NCBI GenBank assembly: GCA_034521495.1
Contig: JAXHMK010000003.1
Location: 1 to 44,444, forward strand
Direction of reading: 5' to 3'
DNA from: Balneolaceae bacterium
Lineage (GTDB): Bacteria; Bacteroidota; Rhodothermia; Balneolales; Balneolaceae
DNA: 44,444 nt
The notes under the pieces were generated by a model, which was given only the letters and a program-made list of their open reading frames with translations, was not told the DNA's origin and ran no database searches. Made by a program: the position numbers and the translations under genes. Below are positions 15,814-26,390 of the stretch, one piece after another (position 1 is the first letter of the stretch; every line of letters begins with the position of its first letter).

Positions 15814-18742
15814 ATGCAGATAGATTTTGAGAAGGAACGCTTTTCCACACGGCACATCGGCCCGGATGAACAGCAAAAAAATGAGATGCTCGAGATTTGT
15901 GAAGCGGAGTCGATCGAGCAGTTATTGAAAGAGACTATTCCCGCTAAAATCCGCCTTGATAAACCCCTTAACCTTCCTCCGGCACTTAGTGAATTTGAGT
16001 ACCTCGATCATATCAAAAAAACAGCTTCGGAGAATGAGATTTATCGCTCATTTATAGGTATGGGATATTATGACACTCATATGCCAAATGTGATCTTGCG
16101 GAATATCCTGGAAAATCCGGGCTGGTACACAGCCTACACACCGTACCAGGCTGAAATTTCGCAGGGACGGTTGGAAGCTCTGATTAATTTTCAGACGATG
16201 GTTACTGATCTGACCGGAATGGAGATCGCCAACGCGTCATTGTTGGATGAAGGAACCGCTGCAGCCGAAGCGATCTCGATGCTGCATGGACGCCGGCGAG
16301 GGAAAAAACGGAAAAAAGCAAACACCTTTTTTGTATCGGAAAACTGTCATCCCCAAACAAAATCGGTGTTAAAGAGCCGAATGGAACCACTGGAAATTGA
16401 ACTGGTTTTTGGGAATCCCGGCGAAGCCGATCTGAATAATGAAAATATTTTCGGAATTTTGCTTCAATATCCCGATACCTATGGTACGGTTAAAGATCTG
16501 TCAGGTTTGATTGAGGCGGCTCATGCCAATGATGTGTATGTAACGGTTGCGGCCGACCTGTTGAGTCTTACACTTCTCACTCCGCCCGGCGAAATGGGAG
16601 CGGATGTTGTGGTGGGAACCACTCAGCGTTTTGGCGTGCCGATGGGTTATGGCGGTCCACATGCGGCTTATTTTGCTACAAAAGAGAAATTCAAGCGACA
16701 GATACCGGGACGAATTATCGGCGTAACGAAAGATGCTGAAGGAAATGCGGCATATAGAATGGCGCTTCAAACACGGGAGCAGCATATTCGCCGGGAAAAA
16801 GCCACTTCGAATATCTGTACAGCACAGGTTTTATTGGCTGTTATTTCGGGAATGTATGCGGCTTATCACGGCCCCGGGGGATTGAAAAAAATTGCATCAA
16901 AAATTCACGGCCTGGCGAAGCTTGCCTCAGCCGGTTTGAAGGAATTGGGGTACGAAACTGTTAGCGAACAGTTTTTTGATACCATAACGGTTCTGAATCT
17001 AACCTCCGATCAGATTGAGTTGATTCAGAAAAATGCTGAGGATCATCAGATAAACTTCAGATATTCGGAAGATGGAATTGGTATCTCTTTTGACGAAACA
17101 AAAGATATATCTGATGTTGAAGATGTGCTGAAGATATTTGCAGAGGCTGCAAATAAAGAGAATTCGTTTGATGTACAAAAGGCGTCCAGGGTGATGAGGG
17201 TAAATTATCCTGAATCACTCACCCGAACGACTCCATATTTGGAGCACCCGGTGTTCAACCAGTTTCACTCTGAGCACGAAATGCTTCGATACTTGAAAGA
17301 GCTTGAGAACCGGGATTTAAGTTTGACTCACTCGATGATCTCACTCGGTTCCTGCACAATGAAGCTGAATGCCACCGCTGAGATGATTCCCACTGACCTG
17401 GCCGGAGTTTGGCAATATACATCCATTTGCACCAACCAATCAGGCCAAAGGATATCACCAACTTTTTGAGGAACTGGATGATTGGCTTTCTGAGATCACC
17501 GGTTTTGCGAAGTTCTCACTTCAGCCCAATTCCGGAGCACAGGGTGAGTATACCGGTTTGATGACCATTCGCGGATATCATCACGCCAATGGCGAAACCC
17601 AGCGGAATGTGACGATTGTTCCTTCATCTGCTCACGGAACCAATCCGGCAAGCGCGGTGATGGCCGGCATGGAGGTTGTAGTTACAAAGTGTGATGAGGA
17701 CGGAAATATTGATCTGGAAGATCTGCGTGAGAAAGTTGAAAAAAATAGTGAACGGCTCTCCTCTCTGATGGTTACTTATCCGTCCACGCACGGTGTGTTT
17801 GAAGAAGATATTCGGGAAATTTGTGAGTTGATACATGAACATGGCGGCCTCGTTTATATGGATGGTGCAAATATGAATGCTCAGATTGGCTGGACCTCAC
17901 CGGCACAAATCGGGGCAGATGTCTGCCACCTGAATCTTCATAAAACATTTTGTATTCCGCATGGCGGCGGGGGGCCGGGAATGGGGCCTATTGGTGTTGT
18001 AGAAAAACTGGTTCCTTATCTTCCCGATCATGATGTCATTAAAATTAATGGAGATCAGGGGATTCCGGCTGTTTCATCAGCTCCCTGGGGTAGTGCCAGT
18101 ATATTGACCATCTCGCACGCTTATATACGAATGATGGGTGCTGACGGTTTAAAGGAAGCAACTGAAGTGGCAGTATTGAATGCAAATTATTTGAAAGATC
18201 GGTTAAAAGAGCACTACCCGATTCTCTATACCGGTCGCGGCGGACGAACCGCTCATGAATTTATTGTGGATCTTAGAAAATTTAAACAGGATATAGGGAT
18301 TGATGCCACTGATGTTGCAAAACGCCTGATGGATTACGGATTCCATGCTCCAACGATGTCATTCCCGGTTCCCGGAACACTGATGATTGAGCCAACCGAA
18401 AGCGAATCGAAAGAGGAGTTGGATCGATTTTGTGATGCGATGATTCAAATTCGAAAAGAGATTCAGGAAGTCGAAGATGGCGAGGCTGATTCCGAAGATA
18501 ACGTATTGAAACATGCGCCTCATTCTATGAGAGTGGCGTTAAGCGATGATTGGAATCGACCCTACTCGCGCCAAAAAGCCGTCTTTCCGGTTCCAAATCA
18601 ACGATTTAACAAATTCTGGCCGGCTGTGAGTCGGGTAGATGATGCATATGGCGACCGTAATCTCGTATGCAGTTGCCTTCCTGTAGAAGCATACTCCGAA
18701 GGACAAGAACCAGCGGCGGGAGAGTCGGTGTATCCGGCGTAA
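15814..18742 (+). pseudogene. gcvP: Glycine dehydrogenase (P protein), frameshifted by one base
   Basis: PLP-dependent glycine decarboxylase (P protein) of the glycine cleavage system, full-size type of about 975 aa with duplicated N- and C-terminal halves. The N half begins FSTRHIGPDEQQ and has GMGYYDTHMPNVILRN and LLDEGTAAAEAISM. The C half holds [33 protein letters not shown] and the PLP-lysine region [19 protein letters not shown]. The frame breaks near 17392: deleting one A from CCCACTGACC restores [19 protein letters not shown] and joins the two halves perfectly. As read, the first frame stops at 17469. No gcvT, gcvH or lpd is adjacent and no glycine riboswitch was seen upstream. gcvP is central to one-carbon metabolism, so a base-calling error is at least as likely as true loss. 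Confidence 0.9.
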
Positions 18743-18751
18743 GAAATGGTA

Positions 18752-18784
18752 AGATCCGCGAAGTCTTCGAGACTTCGCGGATCT
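18752..18784. repeat. Perfect 15-bp-stem hairpin after gcvP
   Basis: Arms AGATCCGCGAAGTCT (18752-18766) and AGACTTCGCGGATCT (18770-18784) pair perfectly with a TCG loop. It lies 9 bp beyond the gcvP stop and could end transcription or stabilise the mRNA, though it has no T tract. It may instead be a dispersed repeat. Confidence 0.8.
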
Positions 18785-18803
18785 GAATTCGTAAAAAAAG
18801 GTT

Positions 18804-18873
18804 GGCACAAGCGAGACGCTTGCGCCATTTCAAATAATAAAATAAAGGATAGCGCGAGCGTCTCGCTCGTGCT
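18804..18873. repeat. Inverted pair of GAGACGCT-type palindromes
   Basis: Unit one (18804-18826) has arms GGCACAAGC and GCTTGCGCC. Unit two (18851-18873) has arms AGCGCGAGCG and CGCTCGTGCT. Unit two is nearly the reverse complement of unit one, sharing the core AGCGAGACGCT. This resembles a BIME-like pair of small dispersed palindromes. Confidence 0.7.
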
Positions 18874-18896
18874 TTCATTCAGTTTTGTTCATATAT

Positions 18897-19031
18897 CTCC
18901 CATTGAGGGGAGACAGAATTTTTCAATAGGTTCTTGAATAATTCAGAGGAGTGTTCTCTCGCGTGATGACAGAAACACCTCCCGACCAAATTCTGAAAAA
19001 CACAGAATTTGCCCACCCTCCTCAAGGAGGG
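18897..19031. repeat. Further palindromes between gcvP and the creatininase gene
   Basis: CTCCC/GGGGAG at 18897-18912 is followed by AGACAGAATTTTTC. Near the right end, TTCTG/CAGAA is followed by CCCTCCT/AGGAGGG (19016-19031), ending one base before the creatininase stop codon. The last unit shares its core with the palindrome at 3587-3606. Confidence 0.6.
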
Positions 19032-19032
19032 A

Positions 19033-19794
19033 TTATTCATACAAATTATCCGTATCCGCTTCAGCCAATTCAATCATTAAACTCCCGATCTTTTCTGTTA
19101 CTTCTTTCATAAAAGCTTCTCCCTTTTCTTTCGTGGCTTTTTTTGGATTTCCGATACCTGTATCTGCCGAAACCTGGGACCATCGACGTTCTGCCCACGC
19201 CCAGCCTTCGCGAATTCCCTTGATAACCGATTTTTTCTCGGCTCCATCTCCGGCCTCTTCCAGCGGACGAATGAGATCTTCACGAAGATAAAGCATCACA
19301 CTCGTTTCCATCTCATCGGCGTGGTCGCCTTCTTCTTCAAACGTTTTTGATTTGTCTCCCACCTGGAACCAATTACAGAGCGACAGCAACATATCAGGAA
19401 ATTCCAGGCCTAATTCCCGGAGTAATGGTTTGAAATTGTTGCCACCGTGGCCATTCAGAACCAATAGTTTATGAATTCCCTGCCGATTTAAAACGGTGAT
19501 AATGTCCCGTAAAATGTGAAGTTGTGTGCTGGGATTAAGATTCAGGTCGAGTTTAATATCCGGCTGCCCCGTATTTACGCCAAATGGAACCGTCGGAAAA
19601 ACAACGACTTTTCTACCTGACTCCCAGGCAATTTTAGCTGACATCTCCGCAACGGCATCCACCTGGTAATTATCCGTAGCATATGGCATGTGATAGTTGT
19701 GTGCCTCTGTAGCTCCCCAGGGCAAAACGGCAAGCTCCACATTCATCTCTTTAATATTCTTCCAGTTATTCTCCGCAAGGATATATGGTTTCAT
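19033..19794 (-). CDS. Creatininase-family amidohydrolase
   Basis: Metal-dependent hydrolase of the creatininase family (PF02633), 253 aa, the normal length. Metal-site residues are visible: E30 and H32 in WGATEAHNYH, D41 in YATDNYQ, H116 in LNGHGGNN, and the acidic patch GDHADEMETS. The E-x-H-(8)-D spacing is the same as in creatininase. Family members include creatininase, a pterin deaminase-related enzyme in riboflavin/F420 biosynthesis (ArfB) and the mycofactocin peptidase MftE, so the exact substrate is open. No cofactor-biosynthesis genes are adjacent. It is the distal gene of a minus-strand group, separated from the PH-domain genes by a heptamer repeat array. Confidence 0.9.
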   Translation of the reverse strand: MKPYILAENNWKNIKEMNVELAVLPWGATEAHNYHMPYATDNYQVDAVAEMSAKIAWESGRKVVVFPTVPFGVNTGQPDIKLDLNLNPSTQLHILRDIITVLNRQGIHKLLVLNGHGGNNFKPLLRELGLEFPDMLLSLCNWFQVGDKSKTFEEEGDHADEMETSVMLYLREDLIRPLEEAGDGAEKKSVIKGIREGWAWAERRWSQVSADTGIGNPKKATKEKGEAFMKEVTEKIGSLMIELAEADTDNLYE

Positions 19795-19882
19795 TCGGAC
19801 TTCGAGTTTTGAGTTACGTGTTACGGTGATTTAAAATCTTTCTGATAAATTTGTTTATGTCTAAAAGCGTGAAAAACCTTTA

Positions 19883-21425
<1,543 letters not shown>

Positions 21426-21433
<8 letters not shown>

Positions 21434-21905
21434 CTTCTTCGGCAAGTCTTGCAAATGTGGATATTTGATGGCGTACCCTGTCGGCCAGAACCTCATCAAG
21501 TGCCGGGATTTCATGGGTAGTGGCAGCGGTTGAGATCGTTACACTGGCAAGATTGTAAGATCCCAATAGGGGTCCTTGTCGGGTGTCTACGTGTTGCACA
21601 CGACTCAACGGGATCAGCGTTCGGGTTTTAAATATTACACCCCGTTTCAGGTCAATCTCATTTTCATCGATGGCATATCTCCAGTTTTTCCAGGAGAGAT
21701 ACGGCATCAAAAAGGTTGAGAGTATCCAAATTGCAACCACAATAATTCCAAGTGAAATGATAGCCCATTGATGATATCCGCTGTATCCAAAAATAGCTGC
21801 ATAGGCAACAGGAAGTGCAAAAAGAAAGAGGGACCGAACAGAATTACTCCACTGCCAGACCCGTATAGCCCTCGGTGTTAATTTATGAAACGGGGGTTGC
21901 TTCAT
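21426..21905 (-). CDS. Bacterial PH (bPH2) domain membrane protein, YdbS-like
   Basis: 159-aa partner of the downstream ydbT-like gene. Two membrane helices lie near the start (SLFLFALPVAYAAIFGYSGY and WAIISLGIIVVAIWILSTFL), followed by one bPH2 domain with the signature WRYAIDENEIDLKRGVIFKT, RTLIPLSRVQHVDTRQGPL and LASVTISTAATTHEIPALD. Those motifs are very characteristic of YdbS. The overlap of 8 bp with the next start indicates translational coupling and a two-gene operon. No promoter was identified upstream; the nearest structured DNA is the long palindrome at 22080-22223. Confidence 0.88.
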
Positions 21906-22046
21906 TTAGTTTAACAGTCAATAAAATTCAAATGGTTTTAAGTCGATTTAAAAATAGATGTTTTTCAGCCAAACTGTAATCCCTATTTTAAGAGGACTTA
22001 CCCCATTAATGTAAGTGTAAACTTATTGCAAGTTGTATGTCCTTTT

Positions 22047-22223
22047 GTCTTGATACAAAAGAACGAAAAATCAAGACTGTGAATACTTGGCGGCGGACAC
22101 GAGTTCACCGTGGAATCCTTTCAATGGTCCATCAGGTTTTCAGCCCTTAAATTTCGCTCCTCGCCGGTATGAAAGGATTCTTCTCACGGTTCTCTCGTTG
22201 TCCTTTTTCCCGCCAACTATTCA
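22047..22223. other. Large imperfect palindrome (possible MITE-like element or structured RNA)
   Basis: A perfect 8-bp hairpin GTCTTGAT/ATCAAGAC (22047-22077) is followed directly by a long imperfect inverted repeat from 22080 to 22223. The outer arms TGAATACTTGGCGG and CCGCCAACTATTCA differ by one base. Next come GGACACGAG against CTCGTTGTCC, then CCGTG against CACGG, then a perfect 11-bp stem GAATCCTTTCA (22113-22123) and TGAAAGGATTC (22170-22180) around a 46-base loop. It lies in a 517-bp gap (21906-22422), the rest of which is AT-rich with no gene I can see. The direction of any transcript is unknown. Confidence 0.7.
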
Positions 22224-22373
22224 AGGTCGGTTATTTTCTCAAAATCACTATTTCCACTTGTTAAATGTATTAAACTACTGTTATTTAATACTTTAGCATA
22301 CTTAAACTTAAAATTTCGGGGTAACTTCTCCTATTTTTAAAAAGGTTGAATGAGGGTTGTAGAAACCACAAAC

Positions 22374-22402
22374 AAAAAAAGCCACGTAAAACGCGGCTTT
22401 TT
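22374..22402 (-). terminator. Terminator of the histone H1-like gene
   Basis: On the minus strand, arms GCCGCG and CGTGGC (one wobble) flank the loop TTTTA, and a run of seven T follows. It lies 21 bp beyond the stop of the H1-like gene. Confidence 0.85.
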
Positions 22403-22422
22403 CATTGGAAAATCGTAGTAGA

Positions 22423-22599
22423 TTATCCGTTATTTTTAATGTCCTGAATTTCCAGTCGGATATCCTGGGCCAGTTTTTTTAGATTTTGCAATTGTTTTCT
22501 TGCACGAGTACCGGCAGCTTTATTTCCTTTTTCGTAGAATTTATCAAGATCTTCTTCGAGTTCAGTCATTAAGCCTTTTACTTCTTCAATTCTGCTCAT
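22423..22599 (-). CDS. Histone H1-like (Hc1-type) DNA-binding protein
   Basis: 58-residue protein, MSRIEEVKGLMTELEEDLD followed by KFYEKGNKAAGTRARKQLQN and a helical tail ending IQDIKNNG. The block GNKAAGTRxRKxLQxLKKLAQDIR is the signature of the small histone H1-like proteins common in Bacteroidota and related phyla, abundant basic proteins thought to bind DNA. A very good Shine-Dalgarno (AAAGGAG, 6 bp before the ATG) and a strong terminator frame it, suggesting a highly expressed single gene. Its promoter should lie in 22600-22926, where repeated TAGAATC inverted motifs occur. Confidence 0.88.
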   Translation of the reverse strand: MSRIEEVKGLMTELEEDLDKFYEKGNKAAGTRARKQLQNLKKLAQDIRLEIQDIKNNG

Positions 22600-22663
22600 T
22601 TAAATCTCCTTTTAAGTTAGTTGTTTTTGATGTTGATAAAATTTTATCATCCATCCGATTTTA

Positions 22664-22843
22664 TAGAATCCTATTGATTCTATGCATAATATTCGATTAA
22701 GGTAAGAATATGGAGGCTAAAGTATGTTATTTACGGCTAAAAAAATTTTGTTTGGTTGAAATGTAACGGATCAACAGATTCTCAAACAGATAGATTTTTT
22801 AAAAAACATAATAAGTTATTGATTCTATGCTATTTATAGAATC
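22664..22843. repeat. Two TAGAATC/GATTCTA hairpins sharing a 13-bp direct repeat
   Basis: Left: TAGAATC (22664-22670) and GATTCTA (22676-22682). Right: GATTCTA (22821-22827) and TAGAATC (22837-22843). Both contain ATTGATTCTATGC (22673-22685 and 22818-22830), 145 bp apart. They lie in the AT-rich 327-bp gap upstream of the H1-like gene. They may be regulator sites or ends of a small repeat element; nothing else was seen in the gap. Confidence 0.55.
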
Positions 22844-22926
22844 ACTATGTGTGTACAGGAAAAATGAATGAATTTCCTTTATCTGATTTGAAGGTAGTGT
22901 TTAATAGAGGAAATCGAGCTATTTCA

Positions 22927-24285
22927 TCAATAATCCTCGTTTTGCTGAGCTTGAAAATCATCTGCGGCACTTTCTCCCCGTTTCTCATTTACAAAGAAAC
23001 AGACCAACAAGGCCACCAAAAACAGGAAGGCGCAAAACAGGACAGATTGATGCAGTCCGAATTCAGCCTGGAGTAATCCAAGTCCGATAATTCCAAACAC
23101 ACCGGCTATTTTATTGGAGAGTCCCCAAAATCCAAAAAATTCCGCTGATTTTTCTTCGGGGGTAAAAATTCCAACCAACGCCCGGCTCGCAGATTGGCTG
23201 GATCCGAGGCTGATTCCTGCAATAACTCCTATCCACAGAAATACATATTGAGCTTCAAAACTGGTACTAAAGGTATGGTTAATCCATACGGTTAAATCGG
23301 TTACGGCCCATATGCCAAGAACTCCCAAAAACCAAAGGACAAGAGTTATATTATAGGTGAGTTTGGCTCCGATTTTATCCTGGATATAACCAAATGCAAA
23401 AGCCCCAATGGCGGCCGTAATCTGTACAACAACAAACATCAGGATTCGAACGGTTTCATCCCAGTTCACAACCTGGTCGCCATAAATAAATGCAAACGAA
23501 ACGACGATATAGATCCCGGCCATAGCAAAGAAAACAGAGACAAGATAGACGGCCAGATCCTTGAATTTTGCAATCATCTTAAATGTATTGCCCAACCGCT
23601 TAAAACCAACAGAGAAGAATGTTTCTCCCGGCGGCAACTCTTTTCTGATCCCGGGTTCTTTCACCCAAAGAAATGTAGGTATGGCTGTGATCATAAAAAA
23701 GAGCGCTGTAAACGGTCCCACCCAACGGATTCGGTCAAAATTAGCGGCGGTTGGCTCGCCCAAAAAATAGATCACAAAACCAGCTGCAACGAGCCCGCCT
23801 ATGTATCCCAAAGCCCATCCAAAACCGGAAATTTTACCAAGATCTTTTGGTGGCCCCAGGCTGGGCAGAAAAGCAGCAATGAAATTTTCCCCAATAGCAT
23901 ATGCAAAATTAGAGATCACAAGTAACACCACTCCTAAAACAACAAGCCCTGGTTTCACAAAATAGAGAAAACCGGTACTCAGTACGGTAAGAGCGTAGCT
24001 GTAGAAGAGAAACCGTTTTTTCATGGCAGAATAATCCATGATAGCTCCAAAAACGGGGCCGCTAAGTACAACAAGGAAATAACTAACCGCCAGTGCAACA
24101 CTCCAAAGAAGATTTCCAAGGCGATAATTTTGTTCTGCATCTCCGACGATTACCGTGGTGAACAGAACGGGAAAAATAACTGTGATAATGAGCAGTGTGT
24201 AGGTGGAATTGGCAAAATCGAACATGGCCCATCCAAAAATCTCTTTCTTGGATGCACGGGGTATGTCGCTGCGAAGTCGTTTCAT
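22927..24285 (-). CDS. UMF1-type MFS transporter
   Basis: Twelve-segment major-facilitator protein of 452 aa with the signature of the UMF1 (Atg22-like) family: KEIFGWAMFDFANSTYTLLI at the N terminus, then SGPVFGAIMDYSAMKKRFLF in the first cytoplasmic loop, GENFIAAFLPSLGPPKDLGK and SGFGWALGYIGGLVAAGFVI. The C-terminal half has LGSSQSASRALVGIFTPEEK and AEFFGFWGLSNKIAGVFGII. Fungal homologues export amino acids from the vacuole; the bacterial substrate is unknown. The start is the first ATG, giving the usual short basic leader. It is a single gene, with no partner within 200 bp in its own direction. Confidence 0.92.
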   Translation of the reverse strand: MKRLRSDIPRASKKEIFGWAMFDFANSTYTLLIITVIFPVLFTTVIVGDAEQNYRLGNLLWSVALAVSYFLVVLSGPVFGAIMDYSAMKKRFLFYSYALTVLSTGFLYFVKPGLVVLGVVLLVISNFAYAIGENFIAAFLPSLGPPKDLGKISGFGWALGYIGGLVAAGFVIYFLGEPTAANFDRIRWVGPFTALFFMITAIPTFLWVKEPGIRKELPPGETFFSVGFKRLGNTFKMIAKFKDLAVYLVSVFFAMAGIYIVVSFAFIYGDQVVNWDETVRILMFVVVQITAAIGAFAFGYIQDKIGAKLTYNITLVLWFLGVLGIWAVTDLTVWINHTFSTSFEAQYVFLWIGVIAGISLGSSQSASRALVGIFTPEEKSAEFFGFWGLSNKIAGVFGIIGLGLLQAEFGLHQSVLFCAFLFLVALLVCFFVNEKRGESAADDFQAQQNEDY

Positions 24286-24420
24286 ACAGGATTTTTGAGA
24301 ATCAAGTTCAGAGCAGATATAACGATTTTAACGATCTAATAAAAGTAGCGTATTGATGATGGGTATTTCTGTGTTGTACAAACAATCAGAGAGGGCTTTG
24401 CAAAACCGTGGTTATTGGTC

Positions 24421-24522
24421 AATCTGAACTCGATTCAGATTCTCCATTCGTCTTTATAGCCAGTATCTGGAGATCCTGAATCAAGCCTGCCTGCGCTAAG
24501 CTTCGGCAGACAGGTTCAGGAT
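24421..24522. repeat. Two palindromic repeats between the MFS and IDH genes
   Basis: AATCTGAA/TTCAGATT with loop CTCGA lies at 24421-24441. A longer hairpin at 24473-24522 has outer arms ATCCTGAA and TTCAGGAT and inner arms CCTGCCTGC and GGCAGACAGG. The second is like a dispersed repeat found in many unrelated genomes. The rest of the 444-bp gap (24286-24729) shows no gene or recognisable promoter. Confidence 0.7.
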
Positions 24523-24729
24523 GACGGTCAGAGTTTTGCAAGCCCTTCTCAAAAATGTATAGGGAAGTTGTAAGGTCCTGCTTTCGCAGATGCTGTTTTA
24601 ATTAGGGCAGGAAGAAACAGATTGGGATTGCCGGAGGGCGAATCTGAACTACAAACTACGGCGGGATGTTCTGTTTCCTTCGGGCAGATTCTTTATCTTG
24701 AACAAAAATAAATCACAAATAAAAAGACT

Positions 24730-25743
24730 ATGTACAACATTGTAAAAATCCCAGGGGATGGAATTGGAACAGAGATCACTGAATCAGTAACAACTATTTT
24801 GGCAGCAGCCGGTGCAGAGATAAACTGGATTGAGTGTGAAGCCGGCGAAGCAACGTTTAAAAAGACGGGGAATCCGCTGCCGGACGAAACATTCGATGCG
24901 ATTGATAAGCATCGAATAGCACTAAAGGGACCTCTGACTACGCCGGTTGGAGCAGGTTTCCGATCTATCAATGTGGCATTACGGCAAAAGTTTGATCTGT
25001 ATAGTAATATTCGTCCGGCCAAATCACTGCCGAATATTGAGAGTCCGTTCAGGGCCGTTGATCTTGTGATGTTCAGAGAGAACACACAGGGCCTTTATAT
25101 TGGTAAAGAACAGTGGATTGATGAGGAAAAAGAAGAACATGCCGAAAGTATTGCAGTGGTTACACGTAAGGCCAGTGAAAAAATTATCACGGCGGCGTTT
25201 GAGTATGCAAAAAAGAACAACCGAAAGAAGATAACCCTGGTCCATAAGGCCAATATTTTGAAATTAACGACAGGTCTTTTTCTCAATATCGGAAAAGAGA
25301 TTTCAAAGAAATACCCGGAGATAGTTTTTGAAGATCTGATTGTGGATAATATGGCGATGCAGATGGTACAGTATCCTCAACAGTTTGACGTAATCGTTAC
25401 AACCAATCTTTTTGGTGATATTTTGTCTGACCTGGCATCCGGCCTTGTAGGGGGACTTGGTGTGACCGGTGCAGCCAATATTGGCGATGATGCTGCTATA
25501 TTTGAAGCTGTTCACGGTTCCGCACCCGATATTGCAGGCCAGGGGAAAGCAAATCCAACCGCACTTCTGTTTTCGGCACTGATGATGCTGGAGTACCTGG
25601 ATGAATATCGGCTGGCTGAAAAAATACGCTCTGCTGTTTATACGGTTTTACAAGATCACAAAGATGAGTGCACCCCCGATGTGGGCGGCAGTGGTACAAC
25701 ACAATCGTACACCGAAGCGATTTGTAAATTACTACGGGATTGA
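24730..25743 (+). CDS. NAD-type isocitrate dehydrogenase (isocitrate/isopropylmalate dehydrogenase family)
   Basis: 337-aa beta-decarboxylating dehydrogenase. Substrate residues include S79 and the Arg series R85 and R95, RENTQG (116-121), K173 and N175, and metal-binding D206, D230 and D234. The signature NLFGDILSDLASGLVGGLG is intact. The nucleotide loop HGSAPDIAGQGKANPTA has D267-I268 where NADP-dependent enzymes have Lys-Tyr, so NAD is the likely cofactor. RENTQGLYIG favours isocitrate over isopropylmalate (which usually has RELTGG), and no leu genes are adjacent. The alternative, a homoisocitrate or tartrate-type dehydrogenase, is less likely. It would feed 2-oxoglutarate into the TCA cycle. 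Followed by a bidirectional-looking terminator at 25881. Confidence 0.87.
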   Translation: MYNIVKIPGDGIGTEITESVTTILAAAGAEINWIECEAGEATFKKTGNPLPDETFDAIDKHRIALKGPLTTPVGAGFRSINVALRQKFDLYSNIRPAKSLPNIESPFRAVDLVMFRENTQGLYIGKEQWIDEEKEEHAESIAVVTRKASEKIITAAFEYAKKNNRKKITLVHKANILKLTTGLFLNIGKEISKKYPEIVFEDLIVDNMAMQMVQYPQQFDVIVTTNLFGDILSDLASGLVGGLGVTGAANIGDDAAIFEAVHGSAPDIAGQGKANPTALLFSALMMLEYLDEYRLAEKIRSAVYTVLQDHKDECTPDVGGSGTTQSYTEAICKLLRD

Positions 25744-25880
25744 TTGGCTGATTTTCCTACGATTACACCTGTTTTTAAATGGGGAAAATCCTTAGAAAGT
25801 TTAGTTCAGGCTTCGGCAGGAATCTTTTTGTTAGAAAATTTATAGATTAAACTATGTTTTTATGATTCAAGGGTAAAAAC

Positions 25881-25912
25881 AGGCTTTAAACATACCTTAA
25901 AGCCTATTTTTA
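25881..25912 (+). terminator. Terminator downstream of isocitrate dehydrogenase
   Basis: Perfect 9-bp arms AGGCTTTAA (25881-25889) and TTAAAGCCT (25897-25905) around ACATACC, followed by ATTTTTAT. An A run precedes it, so it could act in both directions. Confidence 0.8.
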
Positions 25913-26357
25913 TGCAGACAAAACCTTCATAGAAATATTTTTAAATTGATTAAAATCGGGCTTTCGCTATATGATTAATAATATCAAGAGATTGTAAAAA
26001 GGACCCATCGGTTTTAAAATTTTCCCTATATGCCCCTAAGGAAATCCCTTAGATGCAAAGGTTCTGAAAAGCTCTACCATACATGATAGGCAGTGCTTAT
26101 TAACCAGCTGCTGTGTTTCATATAATGATTTTTTAGTGGTTATTCATTTTCACAAAAGTGAGTCATACATGAGTGATGAGTTACTATAAAAGACCCGAAA
26201 AAACCTGAGATGTAAGTATTGACCTCTCTTACCTTTTGTCGTTTAAAGTATTGATCTTGAATTGATACCGGCGAACCAAGCAAGAGACGCAATTATGTGA
26301 GACATAGTGAATTGGCTGGTGAAAACTTTTCAGGGATACTGAGGATCTTTGGAAATG
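25913..26357. other. Long leader/regulatory region upstream of susC
   Basis: 445 bp with no ORF of useful length. It includes a small hairpin CTAAGG/CCTTAG near 26035-26052. The region presumably holds the promoter and an untranslated leader for susC, but no convincing promoter motif could be fixed by eye. Confidence 0.45.
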
Positions 26358-26390
26358 GGTATACCACATAACCAATAATGAAGGTATACC
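26358..26390 (+). promoter_or_regulatory. Paired GGTATACC palindromes immediately before susC
   Basis: The perfect 8-bp palindrome GGTATACC occurs at 26358-26365 and again at 26383-26390, centres 25 bp apart, and the second ends exactly one base before the susC ATG. They could be a dimeric operator. They could also form an RNA hairpin with each other (loop of 17 bases) that hides the translation start. Confidence 0.55.

Noticed and set aside
22087-22296. ORF of 69 codons on the plus strand
   Set aside because: It lies almost entirely within the long palindrome and its loop; the sequence is better explained by base pairing than by coding.
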